From positions 22,842,501 to 22,906,500 of the forward strand of contig NC_134021.1 in assembly GCF_040712315.1 (NCBI RefSeq): a DNA stretch of 64,000 nt. Reading direction: 5' to 3'. A program made the position numbers and the translations under genes. Position 1 is the stretch's first letter. Every line of letters begins with the position of its first letter. The notes beneath the pieces are model-generated. The model was not told the DNA's origin, did not search any database, and saw only the letters and a program-made list of their open reading frames with translations. The DNA comes from Castanea sativa (lineage: Eukaryota; Streptophyta; Magnoliopsida; Fagales; Fagaceae). Of the stretch, positions 23,334-36,300 are shown in pieces.

Positions 23334-24658
23334 AAATACTATATAATAAAAGAGAAAGCTGTGGTTGCGCCATGTGACTTCATCAAATTGCAGAAATTTT
23401 GTTAGATTTTTAAAAATATATATAATTTTTTTTTTGTTCTTATCTTCTTCTCCTATAATTTCTAAGTTGATCAAAATTTCAATTTGAATACAATCCAAAT
23501 TCGTCATCTAATCCTTTTATTATTAATTTATCTATAATTTCTAAGTGATTTATTTAATTAGCAATAGGAGATCTACTTCATTTATGATTTGTGAGTTCTA
23601 GCATTCTAGGGGATTAGAATTTTGGTTTCACACTAGTAGTTCATATCGACATTAATTTTTAGGTATGTATTTGTTTACACTAATTTTTTTATATATTTGT
23701 TTACTCTAATTTCTTTCATCAAATTGAATAGGTTTTGTGTATTTTTTGTCTTTTGTTTAACCTAAATTTATTAAGTTTTATCTAATCATATGGTTATGAT
23801 TTGAGAATCAATTATTAATAAATTTGATGATAAATTGTTCTATCTATTTTATTATTTAATTTTACTTAAATTCAAAAATGTTTTCCTATTTTATTTAGTT
23901 TATACATGATTCTTGATTAAGCCATGATTCCGCCAAGTGGCTTCACCAAATTGCAGATTTTTTTTTAGATTGTTAAGAAAATAGATATAATTTTTTTTTT
24001 GATCTTATCGTCTTCTTCTATAATTTCTAAGTTGATAAAAATCTTAATTTGATTACAATCCAAATTTTAATCATTTTATTATTAATTGGTTTTTTACTAT
24101 TTTTTTTTCCTCTTCACAATCATATACGGTTACTTTTTTTTTTCTTTGGATTAAGAAAAAAAAAAAAAAAAAAACCGATGTACGTAGTTAGGAAGAGTTA
24201 GACATGTGCATGAGTTGGAGAGTTATAACTTATATCTATTTGATTATTGAGATAAACCAATCTTTATTGTGATTTTTTCCTCTTCACACACAGTTACTTT
24301 TTTTTTTTCTTTTCCTTTTTACGTGCATAGAAAGAGTTGCATATGCATTAGAATATACATACACATCCAATTCTACTTAGTAACCTCATAATGTTGTTTG
24401 TTTATTGATAAAAAAATAAATAAATTCATTATCCGGTTTTTTGTATTTCTGATAACTCAAGTCTTTTTCCTATAGAGACAGACCAAATAGAGAGAAACAT
24501 TCACAGCTAGGATCCTCTAAAATTATCAAGTTAGAATTATGGGTGCCATTTACATGAATTGAAAAATTATTATTATTATTATTATTTTTTGAGATTATCC
24601 ATTAGATGAAGACTTTTGAATCCTAATTGAGTTAGGATTTCTATATATATATATAAAA

Positions 24659-24690
<32 letters not shown>

Positions 24691-25162
24691 TTCAGTGCAT
24701 TCTTCTTCTATTTTACGGCTTTTTTTTTTCTTCATATAAAGTAGAAACACTACTTATTATTCTGATAAACTCTCTCTCCCATTACCAATAAGTCTTCTTC
24801 TCTCATAATTTGTGAAATCCATATTGGAATGCTTTGTGAAACCTACCATCCACACTATTACAAGTATGTATTTCTCTTTTTCGTTTTTGTGTTTTGTGTG
24901 TATATATATATATATATATTTAAGGTTTTACTTATGAGTCATAAAGACAATTTTAAATCCATGAAATCCATTATATATTGTGTAATGTTTATATGTGCTT
25001 ATTACAGTTTTATTTTTGTTCAAATCTCCTTTATAAGTTCAAAGTTTTTAATCTAATTTTTTTAGATAAGTAATTTAATTATATTATTAAAATAAATTAT
25101 TTGATTTACAATTTTACATATACTTTTCTATTAAGCCGTGCATCTCACGGATATAACACTAG
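23334..25162 (+). mobile_element. Non-autonomous Helitron
   Basis: The 3' end is textbook: the hairpin CCGTG-CATCT-CACGG (25136-25150), then 8 bases, then CTAG (25159-25162), followed by T. The 5' side (from about 23334) reads TACTATATAATAAAAGAG and then AAAGCTGTGGTTGCGCCATG, very like plant Helitron starts, although the canonical TC is altered. An internal partial repeat of the 5' region lies at about 23915-24080. It contains A/T runs and a (GA)n tract at 24659-24683. No Rep/helicase ORF is present. Confidence 0.72.
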
Positions 25163-25628
25163 TAAATTATGAAAATTGAGTTTTGAGTTATGAGTTATGA
25201 GTTATCTCGAAACCAAACACAACCGTTTTTAAAATTATAGCAATAAAGTTTTTCATAAAACCGGAGGACATGTCCATCTAGTTTTTTAATAGCTGATCTG
25301 GACATTGCTACATTGTCAATTTATTAAAAATTTGTAAAATAATTTGTATCCTAACGTTTCTAAAAAAAAAAAAAATACATTGTTGTGTCTCACAAACCCA
25401 CCAAAAACCAACGGCCACCTAAAATAAACCCAAAAAGAACGTATCCACAATATTTGAATAACAATTTTTTTTGCATTTTGACTAATGAAAGCCGCTTGTC
25501 TCATCTCATTGAGGTATCATGGAGTGGAATCACCACCCGCCCACTCACTTCTCAATTCCTTACACTAACCCAACTATAGCCCCTAGGCCAAACCTCCACT
25601 TCTCTCATCCAAACTCACACTCGCCAAA
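25163..25628. promoter_or_regulatory. CRTISO upstream region
   Basis: Intergenic DNA between the Helitron end and the CRTISO start. The last 100 bases are C-rich (CACCCGCCCACTCAC and similar), like a plant 5' UTR. No TATA box is assigned with confidence. Confidence 0.4.
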
Positions 25629-28600
25629 ATGTTCGTCTCCCACACACTTTCCATGCCTGTGTTTGGGCACAAGTCCCAGTTTTTCAATCACCAAAATACC
25701 ACACGATTGGGTACTATAAGACCCACAAATCAAAATCACAAATTTCAGTTTTTCTTTACTCAAAACTACGTAGGTTTAAGCGGTCACAAGCTCTGTGACT
25801 TGAATTCTCAGTTTTTTGATGAGTGTTATGCTAAAAAGTCAAATAGAATCCGACCCAGAAGTAAAAAACACAAGCTTTTATCTCTGAGACATGCTAAAAC
25901 CTTAGTTGTCAATGATTACCAGCCAAATAGCATGGAATTGTGTTTTCACAGGATCACACGGTTGGGCACTTCCAGACCCAGAAATTTAGAGAGCAAGTTT
26001 CTATCTGGTGGTCCTCTGAGAATTTCAAACTCCAAAAGTTACAAGCTTGGTAGTAGAGAAATTGGGTGTTCAGAGGCGAATATGAGAAATGGGAAATTCA
26101 TAGTGAGGTCAAAGTCAGTGTTGAGTGTAGAAAAAGCGGCAGAGAGAGAAGGAATAGGTAGAGAGGCTTCTTATGATGCGATTGTTATTGGTTCTGGGAT
26201 TGGAGGGTTGGTTGCGGCAACACAGTTGGCAGTGAAGGGAGCTAAGGTTTTGGTTTTGGAGAAGTATGTGATCCCTGGTGGGAGCTCTGGCTATTACGAA
26301 AGAGATGGCTATACTTTTGATGTTGGGTCTTCTGTAATGTTTGGTTTCAGTGACAAGGTCAGTGTTTTTTTAAGCTGGGATTCCTTGTTTTAGTATTTCC
26401 TACATTGCGCTTTACTTGTCGGTTAATGGTAGTCGGAGCTATATGAATTTAGGATGGTTGAATTGAGTTTGGTTCATATCATAACTTGTGATTTGAAGAA
26501 TTATAATGTTGTAGACTAGGAAGCAAGGAAATTTCATTTGAGTTTCCATACCGGTGTTGTATCCGGGTCCTACAGGTGTCATAACGTCCTTGTCATGTTA
26601 AATTGTTTTTAGAAATTGCTCGTATGGCTGTGCCATACCCGTACCTGTATCCGTGGTTCCTAGGTTGTAGAATTTAGAGTGATTTTTGGAAAAGTGGGAA
26701 AAAATAGTTTCATATTGGAAAATGCCATTGTATTTTGATGGGAAAATAATCCATATGGGAAGATATGTATTATTTTTCTCTTGAGGAAATTAGAAAGCAT
26801 TACATAGAACAATCAAGAAGAACTCAGGCCGGAATGCTTAACATTCAATAAGTCATACATGCTACCACTGAACTCAATGTTTGGTCTTTGAAATGGCTTC
26901 TTCCTCAACTTTATGAAGAGTTGCTGTGGTTTTCTTGTTTAATAGTTCGAACTTCATGGAAGTTTAAAACTTTTCAAATCCATGAACAAGTTCTTGGGAC
27001 TTCTTAGGACTAAGGCTTGGCTGGTGTTGTTGTATGAACAAATTTTCTGAAAGTGCCTAAACTGGAGTCAATTAATGGAGATTTAGTCAAATTTTTACAA
27101 CCACGGAGTACATATTATTGCTGCAGAAAGTTTTATTCATGAGATTGTCACAGCTTGCAACTGTCAAGAGTTGTTCTATACTGCTCTATGCCCTATAGTT
27201 GGGCAAAATATAGCAAAAACTTATAAATGGCATTAGCAGTTTAGTTTTTAACGACTTGTTAGTGATGGACCTCATTTTCTCACGTGCTTCAGTATATGAC
27301 TTTTTGCACCTAAACTGTTCCTATGTCTCTTATTCTTTTCTTTCTTTCTTTCTTTTTTTTGGGAGGGGGGGGGGGGTGTTTGAAGGCTCTAAAATTTTAG
27401 GAGTTCGAAACCCCACAGAATCCACAAGTAACAATAAACCTAAGCAAAGATTAAGTCTTTATAAATTTGAGTACTCCTGATGGCCAATATAAATAAAAGC
27501 ACTATTTTTGAGAGATCTTTTCTATTACCGTCAACAAATTATGAATATTAAATGCTTTTATGAATAATATAACTTATGTATTATTTTTCTCAAATGTGGT
27601 TTAATAATAAAATTTCTTTTGGTTGGATATTTTTATCGGCAAATTGGTTAATTGTATATTGTCAATATAATGAACAAAATTAAAAAAATAAAATAAAATA
27701 TCCAAGTCTTATGTATATTGCATAAACTGGTTTATTTTATGAATCCAATTTCCAAATGAATTTGAGCATCAAATTCTAATCCTCTTTATTGTGTACTTTA
27801 TCAATTAATTTACATATTAAAATATACTTGATCTTCTTAACTACAGAAACCATTGTTTGTCTTATACTTAAAATGATGTTTTGTCTTTTTATTGTAGTTT
27901 ATTTATATTTTTACTAATTATGATCTAACATTTTTGAGTTGGTGGTCTGTATAGCACTCTGAATCTTGATGTTTACCTCAAATCTGGGCAGGGGAATCTA
28001 AATTTGATAACCCAAGCATTGGCAGCAGTTGGATGTGAGATGGAGGTGATACCTGATCCAACTACTGTCCATTTCCATTTACCCAATAGCTTGTCTGTCC
28101 AGGTGCACAGAGATTATGGTGAATTTGTTGCAGAACTCACCAATAAGTTTCCCCATGAGAAGGAAGGGATCCTCAAGTTCTATGGTGAATGCTGGAAGGT
28201 CTGCTTTATTTATTTATTTTTGGATGTGTGACTACAACTTCCTCCAGCTGTTTTTGCCTCTACTTACAATTTATTACTTACATTAAGGCACTTGTGCACA
28301 TATTGGGTAGATTTTCAATGCCTTGAACTCATTGGAATTGAAGTCACTTGAGGAGCCAATCTACCTTTTTGGACAATTTTTTCAGAAGCCTCTCGAATGC
28401 TTGACACTTGGTAATAATGGTTTTGTGGATTTTATTATATAGCTTAGCTGTGAATTGTAAATTAGTGTCATAATTGTAGAAATAATTCTGGCTTTTGATC
28501 ATTTTATTAGCTCCAGTTGGGATATCTTTAGGGCAGTAGTTTTGATCAATTGCTAATTCATGTACTTTTGTAATAAGACTCCTGTGTGACTGTAGTGGGG

Positions 28601-31600
28601 AAGTAGTTGAAACAAGGAACAGATGCATCTCTAGACTACTTCATCCTTACACTTATCTGCTGGAATTTATTAATATGTGAAAGACTTTCTTAGTTCAATC
28701 TAAAAATAGTTTATCCCCACTACTTGGAGATGGGATGAGATCCGGAAATAAAGGTGATTGCTTTACTATCATCATGCAATTGATCTACTGTTACCTCCTT
28801 TGAAATGTCAAGATGCCAAATGCCAAATAGAGGACCTGTTAGCAAATGATCTTGTTGATTTTCTTGGTTGGTTCTGAACTTGAGAAATCTTGATGGTTTC
28901 ATTGCTCTTTGGTCTCTACCATTTATGTATGATCCTTGCTTGTAACATCCTGTGGGCAGACCATCTTTGTCGTTGCCATATGCCCAATATTGGTTCAATT
29001 TCGACTATTGACTGGTTTCCAAATAAAATACACTATTGACTAGGAATGCTTTCTAAGTTTCTATATGCTTTTAAGTGGACATTTAAAATTTTCCAATCTC
29101 TTGGTTATGGACTTAAATAATGTTGTCCTCTGCAGCCTATTATTTGCCTCAAAATGCTGGAGATATAGCTCGAAAATTCATTAAGGATCCCCAGTTATTG
29201 TCTTTCATAGATGCAGAGGTGAGTTGAAATTACTTGCATGATCCAATTAGAAGTTTATTAAAAGGATTAATCAATTTATTAATGCAATAGACACGTCGCT
29301 CATCGCATTGGCCTTGTTAAACAATTTTTTTTACCTATTTTGTTTCTGCAGTGTTTCATAGTGAGCACAGTCAATGCTTTGCAGACACCAATGATCAATG
29401 CAAGCATGGTAAGCTGTCACTTAGCTTTCTGGCTCTTCTGTGTTCACTTTAACTTGTTTCCTCATATATTGTTTGTCCCAGGTTCTATGTGACAGACATT
29501 TTGGAGGGATTAACTACCCTGTTGGTGGTGTCGGTGGAATTTCAAAGTCCTTAGCAAAAGGCCTGGTTGATCAGGGCAGTGAAATACTTTACAAGGCAAA
29601 TGTGACTAGCATTATAATTGATCAGGACAAAGCTGTGAGTTTGACATTAGTCTCGAGTGATGATGCCATAATATCCATATTTCATTCTATGTCAAAGACA
29701 TGTTTTAGCTGCTTATGTTATTTTATTCTCCATTTTGTAGGTAGGAGTTAGGTTGTCAGATGGAAGGGAGTATTTTGCCAAAACCATAATATCAAATGCT
29801 ACTAGATGGGATACTTTCGGTTAGTTGTGGCAAGGAATTTGAAAATTTTATTTGGATGATGGTCCTTTCTTGCTATCTTATGCACTAGTTTGTTTAGTTC
29901 TATTACTGATAATTTAATTACATTAAATGTTGATTTTTAGGAAATCTCTTAAAAGGAGAACACCTTCCAAAAGAAGAAGAAAATTTTCAGAAAGTTTACG
30001 TTAAGGCGCCATCTTTTCTTTCCATACACATGGGGGTTAAAGCTGAAGTGCTGCCACCAGATACTGATTGCCACCATTTTGTACTTGAGGTATTTGGGTT
30101 ATTTCAGTGGCTTCATATTCTTGGCAATCTTGAGGGCCTATAAATGGGTGTTATTAAATTAATACGCTTGCCTTATTTTCTTCCCCTTTTTAATAAAAAA
30201 AAAACAAGAATGATTGGACAAGGTTAGAAGAGCCATATGGAAGTATATTTTTGAGCATTCCAACTGTCCTTGATTCATCTTTGGCTCCAGAAGGACGTCA
30301 TATTCTTCACATCTTTACCACTTCTTCCATAGAGGACTGGGAGGTAAGAATAGTACTGTCAAAATTACATTGAAAGGTTACATCTTAGGTGGATCTTTGA
30401 TTCCCCTCCCCATGCTCTTTCCTCAGCCCCTCCCACATTTTAGTTGGGGTAGAAAAGTATGTATGATGTTTCAAATAACAAAAGAGCTGGTCTACTTTTT
30501 AGGGTCTTCCTCCAAAAGACTATGAGGCAAAGAAGGAGCTTGTTGCAGATGAAATCATTAGAAGATTGGAGAAAAAACTATTTCCAGGGCTGAGATCATC
30601 AATTGTTTTTATGGAGGTATAGGCCTTACTGTTGTACTGCTGAAAAATATTGTAAAAATTATTTTGACAACGTGCAATATTATTCTTTGCACAATGCTAT
30701 ACGTACATAAACGTAAACATCAAACTTTAGTTGCAAGCACATCTATTACATCACAAATGTTGTCTACATCACAGAGAGAGAAAGAGAGTGAGAGAAGCAT
30801 ATATAAGGTTATTTATTTCCTTCCACCCTTCCTCCTCACATCAGGTTTTGGTCAGGCTACATACTCTTTGCTGTAATGAGAACAAATTGAAACTGATCCC
30901 TTCTTATCTCCCACCCACTAATTTAATGCATTTTTGGTTGCCTAGGATTTCTGCAACTCAACTCTTCATAAAAAGATTTAAATTTCTCTGATCATGGCAG
31001 GTGGGAACACCAAAGACACACAGACGATTCCTGGCTCGTGATAAGGGTACCTATGGACCAATGCCACGCGGAACTCCTAAGGGATTACTAGGAATGCCAT
31101 TCAATACAACTGTAAGTTTAACTATAAGCTATGGTGGGTCAATCAGTAGCTAGTTTTATAAGCATACTGAATTCACTTGGTCATGCAATAATGGAAACTA
31201 CAGGCTATAGATGGTCTTTACTGTGTTGGCGATAGCTGCTTTCCGGGACAAGGTGTTATAGCTGTGGCCTTTTCAGGAGTAATGTGTGCCCACCGAGTAG
31301 CTGCTGATATTGGTAATCTTTAGACCTCATTCAATGCATATCGGTTGTTATTGGCTGAAAATTATTCGGTTGATCCTCTTTCACAGCTTAGCTACTTATA
31401 CTTAAGCTTATAATTTTGACCTAATATAAGCTCACCATAACAACAACAACAAAACATTAGTCCCAAAAGCATCGGGTTGGCTATGGGTCAACAGCAGACT
31501 AATTGGGGTCGTTCACATGTATTATTTTCCGCCACTCTATCCTATCCAAGGTCATTCTCTTTTTTAATTCCTTATCATGTTCTTTTTCAGTATTTCTACT

Positions 31601-32514
31601 TGTGTTATTTTAGGTCTTCCTCTACCTTTTTTTTCGTTCCCCCAATTTGAATTGAATCGCTCTTCCGCATTGGGGCATTAATCTTTCTCCTTGTACATGA
31701 TCAAACCATCTCATCTGCCTCTCTGTCGTCTTTTCACTAATGGGCACCCCTATCTTTAATTGAATTTTTTCATTTCGTATCCAATTTTTTGTCGTTTTTT
31801 CACTTATCTATCTTATCATTCTCTTTTTAACTATGCTCATTTTATGAACATGTTTCTTAATAGCCCACCATTCAGTACCACATAGCATGGATGGTCTTAT
31901 TGCAGTCTTTTAGAACTTTCTCTTTAACTTAATAAGTATTCTAAAATCACACAATAGTTTTGATGTGCTTCTCCACTTTATCTATCATACTCTTATCTTA
32001 TGATTCACATCCTCTTCGATCTCACTATCCTTGTGAATTATTGATCCAAGATATTAAAAGTGCTCACCCTTTGGTATCTTGACCATCAAGTTTTACAACT
32101 CCTTCATTTTTATTTCTTCTATTACGAAACTTACACTTCATGTGCTCTATTTGAGACTCTAAACCCATTGCCTTTAGATTCTAAATCCCTCCAAATTTTC
32201 AACTTAACCAAGTATGAGCTCCCATTATTATATTATAAAAAATAATAATAATAAAAAAATAAAAGCTTCAATAAAGATTGGTAACGTGTTGAAAATTTGT
32301 CCAATTCATTTATTTAAAAAGTAAATAAATAAAATAAAATCTTATTTAAAAAGTATATCTTCTCATTTGCGTAGATTTTTTTTTAAAAAATTTTTTTTAG
32401 TATGTTATTATTATTATTATCTAATTCTGTTCTTTGACAGGGCTTGAGAAGAAGTCCCCAGTATTAGATGCTGCCCTCCTTCGACTTCTTGGTTGGTTAA
32501 GGACATTGGCATGA
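25629..32514 (+). CDS. CRTISO: Carotenoid isomerase (prolycopene isomerase), plastidic
   Basis: Isomerises poly-cis lycopene precursors to all-trans lycopene in plastids, using FAD. Exons: 25629-26357, 27992-28198, 28311-28410, 29136-29218, 29352-29408, 29482-29634, 29741-29819, 29941-30089, 30209-30343, 30503-30616, 31001-31111, 31204-31312 and 32441-32514. All junctions are GT-AG in frame, giving 699 aa. The FAD-binding motif is at residues 185-193 (IVIGSGIGG), followed by [15 protein letters not shown]. The end ([27 protein letters not shown], then [12 protein letters not shown]) matches CRTISO. From Met102 (25932) the length is 598 aa with an 80-aa pre-FAD leader, as in tomato, so Met1 adds 101 residues with internal repeats. 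GVGGIS stands where I recall GVGEIA. Intron 12 holds an RTE remnant. It converges with the ABCG gene. Confidence 0.95.
31438..32225 (-). mobile_element. RTE-type LINE 3' remnant in CRTISO intron 12
   Basis: The minus strand ends in GGGACTAATGTTTTGTTGTTGTTGTTA, the (GTT)n tail typical of plant RTE elements. Upstream in the same orientation are decayed pieces of the ORF C-terminus: a region reading like [14 protein letters not shown], then [10 protein letters not shown], then RGRPK. Frames are broken many times, so the copy is old. It lies antisense to CRTISO, 125 bases after exon 12. Confidence 0.7.
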
Positions 32515-33301
32515 TATACATCTGAAAAAATATAAGATTCAGCACGATCATTTTGGCTAAAATGGCATAGCCGGCTTGCTTAGTGTCAAAGATCTACAGT
32601 ACGTTGAGTCAAACATAATTGCTATCCTTTTTTTTTTTTTCCTTTGGAGGTGTCACTAATCACCAAAGCCAATTGAGGTATTTTGTGCAATGGGTGTTTA
32701 ATCAATGTTGGCTAATGGGATTTCCCCTGTAATTCTCATTTGCTAAGCTGAAAATATGCAAACAAAAATTGTAGAGTTGTCTGTGGTTCTTGATGTATCG
32801 TCTTCCGCTGATTAATTTGCAGTTGATTGCTGGTTCTTCTTCATCTTTTTTTTTTTTTTTGGTTATAGGTGTAAATAATTACTCTAGTAATCTACTGATG
32901 CATTTTGTCCCTTGTGTAATCTAGTGGGGGGGCTGTAAAATTATTCCTAAATCCAGTAGATAAATATTTGTTGTGCTCAATTGGAATGAGCAAAAATCTA
33001 CTGTTTACATAATAGTTGTAATCAATTATGATAACAAAATTCCACTGCTTTTTAGTACTAGAACCACCTGTTACTTGATTTTGATATTTTCTGGAAACAT
33101 CTCTGAGGATTCTCCATACAGTAAAATTAACTTATACGCCTATGAAAACATGTAGCACTCTCTTTGATGCTATCACCAGCTAATGAGATGACTGCGCATC
33201 CAAAAACCATGCAAGCATTTCTTTTAACCTCAACACTCAGGTCTTTACAAGATTGCTCTTGGAGCAGCTGGCCAGATCTAACCTCCTTTGCAAATTGCAA
33301 C
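32515..33301. other. Convergent intergenic gap CRTISO / ABCG
   Basis: The 3' UTRs of both convergent genes must lie here. No perfect AATAAA was found for either. T-runs occur at 32629-32640 and 32847-32860. Confidence 0.5.
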
Positions 33302-36300
33302 TTATCCAGATTGGGGCTTCATCCTCCGCAAAGAGAGGTATGCCAAAAGACGGTAACCAAAAACCATAGCTACCAAGGCACTGACTTCTGTTAAGCCATT
33401 GTCTATTCTCATCCCATTTATGGTGGGTGTGATGTCTTCATACTGCACCTTGAGAAGAAGCTTGTATGTGTGGTAGTTGAAAGACATATAGCGAATCCAA
33501 GAGATGAATATTGGAACTCGCTGCAAAATTTTAGGCAATGTATTATTATATCAGCTTAGATTTATATAGTAGCTCTTGAAAGTAAATATTTGTTAAGTAT
33601 CTTGAACTGTAATTTTTATGGTGAGAGTTCTTCCTTTTGTTCAGATACAACACTATACTTCAAATTATTGTCTTCATAGACTTCACTTGTAGGATAATAT
33701 AGTTGTTCTAGCTTATGACCCAATGAAGCAGTTTCTTTATTTGACCATTGGAATTGAATGCATATTTGGCTTCCATGTTTGCATGTTTACCTTCAGACCA
33801 CTTGAAAAAAGGGGGAAAAAGTTTGCATGCTTACCTGCACAAAGAACCCACCAGCCAGCATGAAGGTCATCACAGTTACTGAAGCCAGAGTGGTTGCCCT
33901 CTTTAAGTCCATTAATGTAGCCCCAATAGCTAGTCCAAGTCCCTGTTTTGCAGCTAGTTATATTTGACTATATGTGGTATTTTTTATTATGGTGTTATCT
34001 TAATCAGTAGCTGTAGGAGACATACCTGAGCCGCCACAATGCAGAGGAAGACTGTAAGCATGGTTAGGAAGAAGGGACCAGCACTTAGTCTCAATCCCGC
34101 CATGAAATAGACAACAAGAAGGAACAGTACTGGTAGTATAAGGTCAAGTGGAAGGTCACTTGTAGTCCTAGCCACAAAATATGCACTTAGTCTGTACATG
34201 TCAGCTGCTCGTTCTTTACTTAGCATGGCTCTTTCTTGAGGGAATGTGAAGATTGATGTGAAGACAGGAAAGAATCCCCAGAAGACTGCAATGAAGAAAA
34301 GCAGTCCTGCCTGCAATAAAAGGTAGGTTAAGTTCTATGTTTGATTCTATATTTCCATATAAGCACAAGAATAGTCTGTAAAGTTAATGCTTGTGTGACG
34401 ATAGGCATACTGCAAAACTATGAAAGTTAATCTTATTACTTTAGACCTCATTGTTCCCATGAAATGACATTTATGAATTGTACTGGACTTCAGCTTGCTC
34501 AATAGTTTCTTTAGAAAAATTTAGAAATAGAAAGCAATGTTATTTTACATTCCTTCCTTCGCCCTTGCTATTATCCTCTGATATGTCTAACTGCCATCTT
34601 TTTCAACCATTCTTCATGGGACGATATATGGTTACATAATTAGATAAAGACAGTCAGAAATTAAGAAATCTTTAAAACAAAGGAAAACAGCTTAGTTAAC
34701 CAATGGTCTATTATGGAGTGCCAGAACAAATGCCTGATGTGATAGTGCAAGGCAAAATGGTTGTTCATTGACTTGATGAGAACAAATGTTGAACATTGAC
34801 TGAAATCTTAACAGAATCTATGAAGTAATTCTTTTAATCTGTAAGTTATATACGCACCCTATGGCTTTGATATGATTATCTCACCCTTACCCACACTATT
34901 TGAGAGGAGGAAGTTCCATTTGAGTCATAGGTCTTGGCAAAGCTATGGATAGTAACATGAAATGTAGGGTGGGATTAGTGTAATAAAATCGAATTGGCCA
35001 ATTTTTTGTGATGATTTATATGTCTGGATGATGCAATTATAGTATTCTATCTGTTTGTTGTAGTGACTCTCTAGTAGGTGGTCTTTTTTATAGCAAGTAG
35101 TGATTTTGAGTACTATACAGGTCACTCAACAAATATGCTTTGACAAGATAATGGCTTACCTGATCTTGCAGGCCTTTGGGGCTCTTATTATCAGACTGCC
35201 ACCACAGTAATCCCAAGATAAATGCTGTTGAGAGAACTTGGGTAATTCTTAACCAGCTAAAATAATCATGCCGCCGTTCTTTGATTCCTCTGCAGAACAG
35301 TATGGAATACTGTTCCCACCAGCTTGCACCCCATTGTCTCTTCGGAGAAGACACCTTTGATTTCACTTCTTCGTCGAGGGGTATAGGATCCATAAGTTTC
35401 TTCTTTTCCTTGTCGGCAACTTTTGTCTCATAGGCTTCCACAAGATACTGTTTTTACACAGAAGATTCATTAGGTAGAGAAATAGCTTGTGATGTGCCAC
35501 ATAAAATTGTAGGTGGTGCTTGCTTTTAGGACATAACATTCCAGTTATGTGGAATTTGATCATTAGATGAGGAACACAATAGATTTTGTCTGCTTAAATT
35601 TTTTATGAGCAAATATATGGTCTGAAGACTTAGTTATGCTGAGGGTGGATCTTATAAATGAAACAGTGTGCCAGTTGAAGGAAGCATTCTCAAAGCTGCT
35701 GCCTTAAGGGTTTACTAGCATTTTCCCCCCTTTCATTTCAGGTGATTTGGATCACTTGGTCTATGGACCACTCGTGTTTTGTGGGTGTCAAGGAGTGACA
35801 ATGAAGGGGTTTGGGCAATATGATCAAGATATACAACACAATGTCACCTCAGCGTAGGGAGGATGGACAGTTCACAGTTGGTTAGATCTACAATGAAACA
35901 TGGGACTCTTTTTGGCTAACAGAATTAATTTGCTACTTGCTATAACATGCCTGTCCTCTAAATGTGATGTCTGCTGATGATTTAAAAAAAAATTTCAAAA
36001 GGAAGAGAATTTTCTTCCTTTGAGTGTCTCTTCTTGTTGGTACTTCTTTTCAAACCAATAAACACTTATTTACCTCATGCACTATGGCAGGAGACGGTTT
36101 CCCGTTCCTTGTTTCAGTATCTGAATTTCCCATTTGCACTTTGTCCTCCAACTCTGATGGTACTGAGACATCATTTAGGTTTCCATTTGCAAGGTCTAGC
36201 AAGAACTCTGCTGGATTCATGGCAATTAGAGGGGAACATCCTATAGATGAGAAATACACCGTTGCTTCTGATGCTTTTCCGAAGTAGAGCAAGCTACCTT

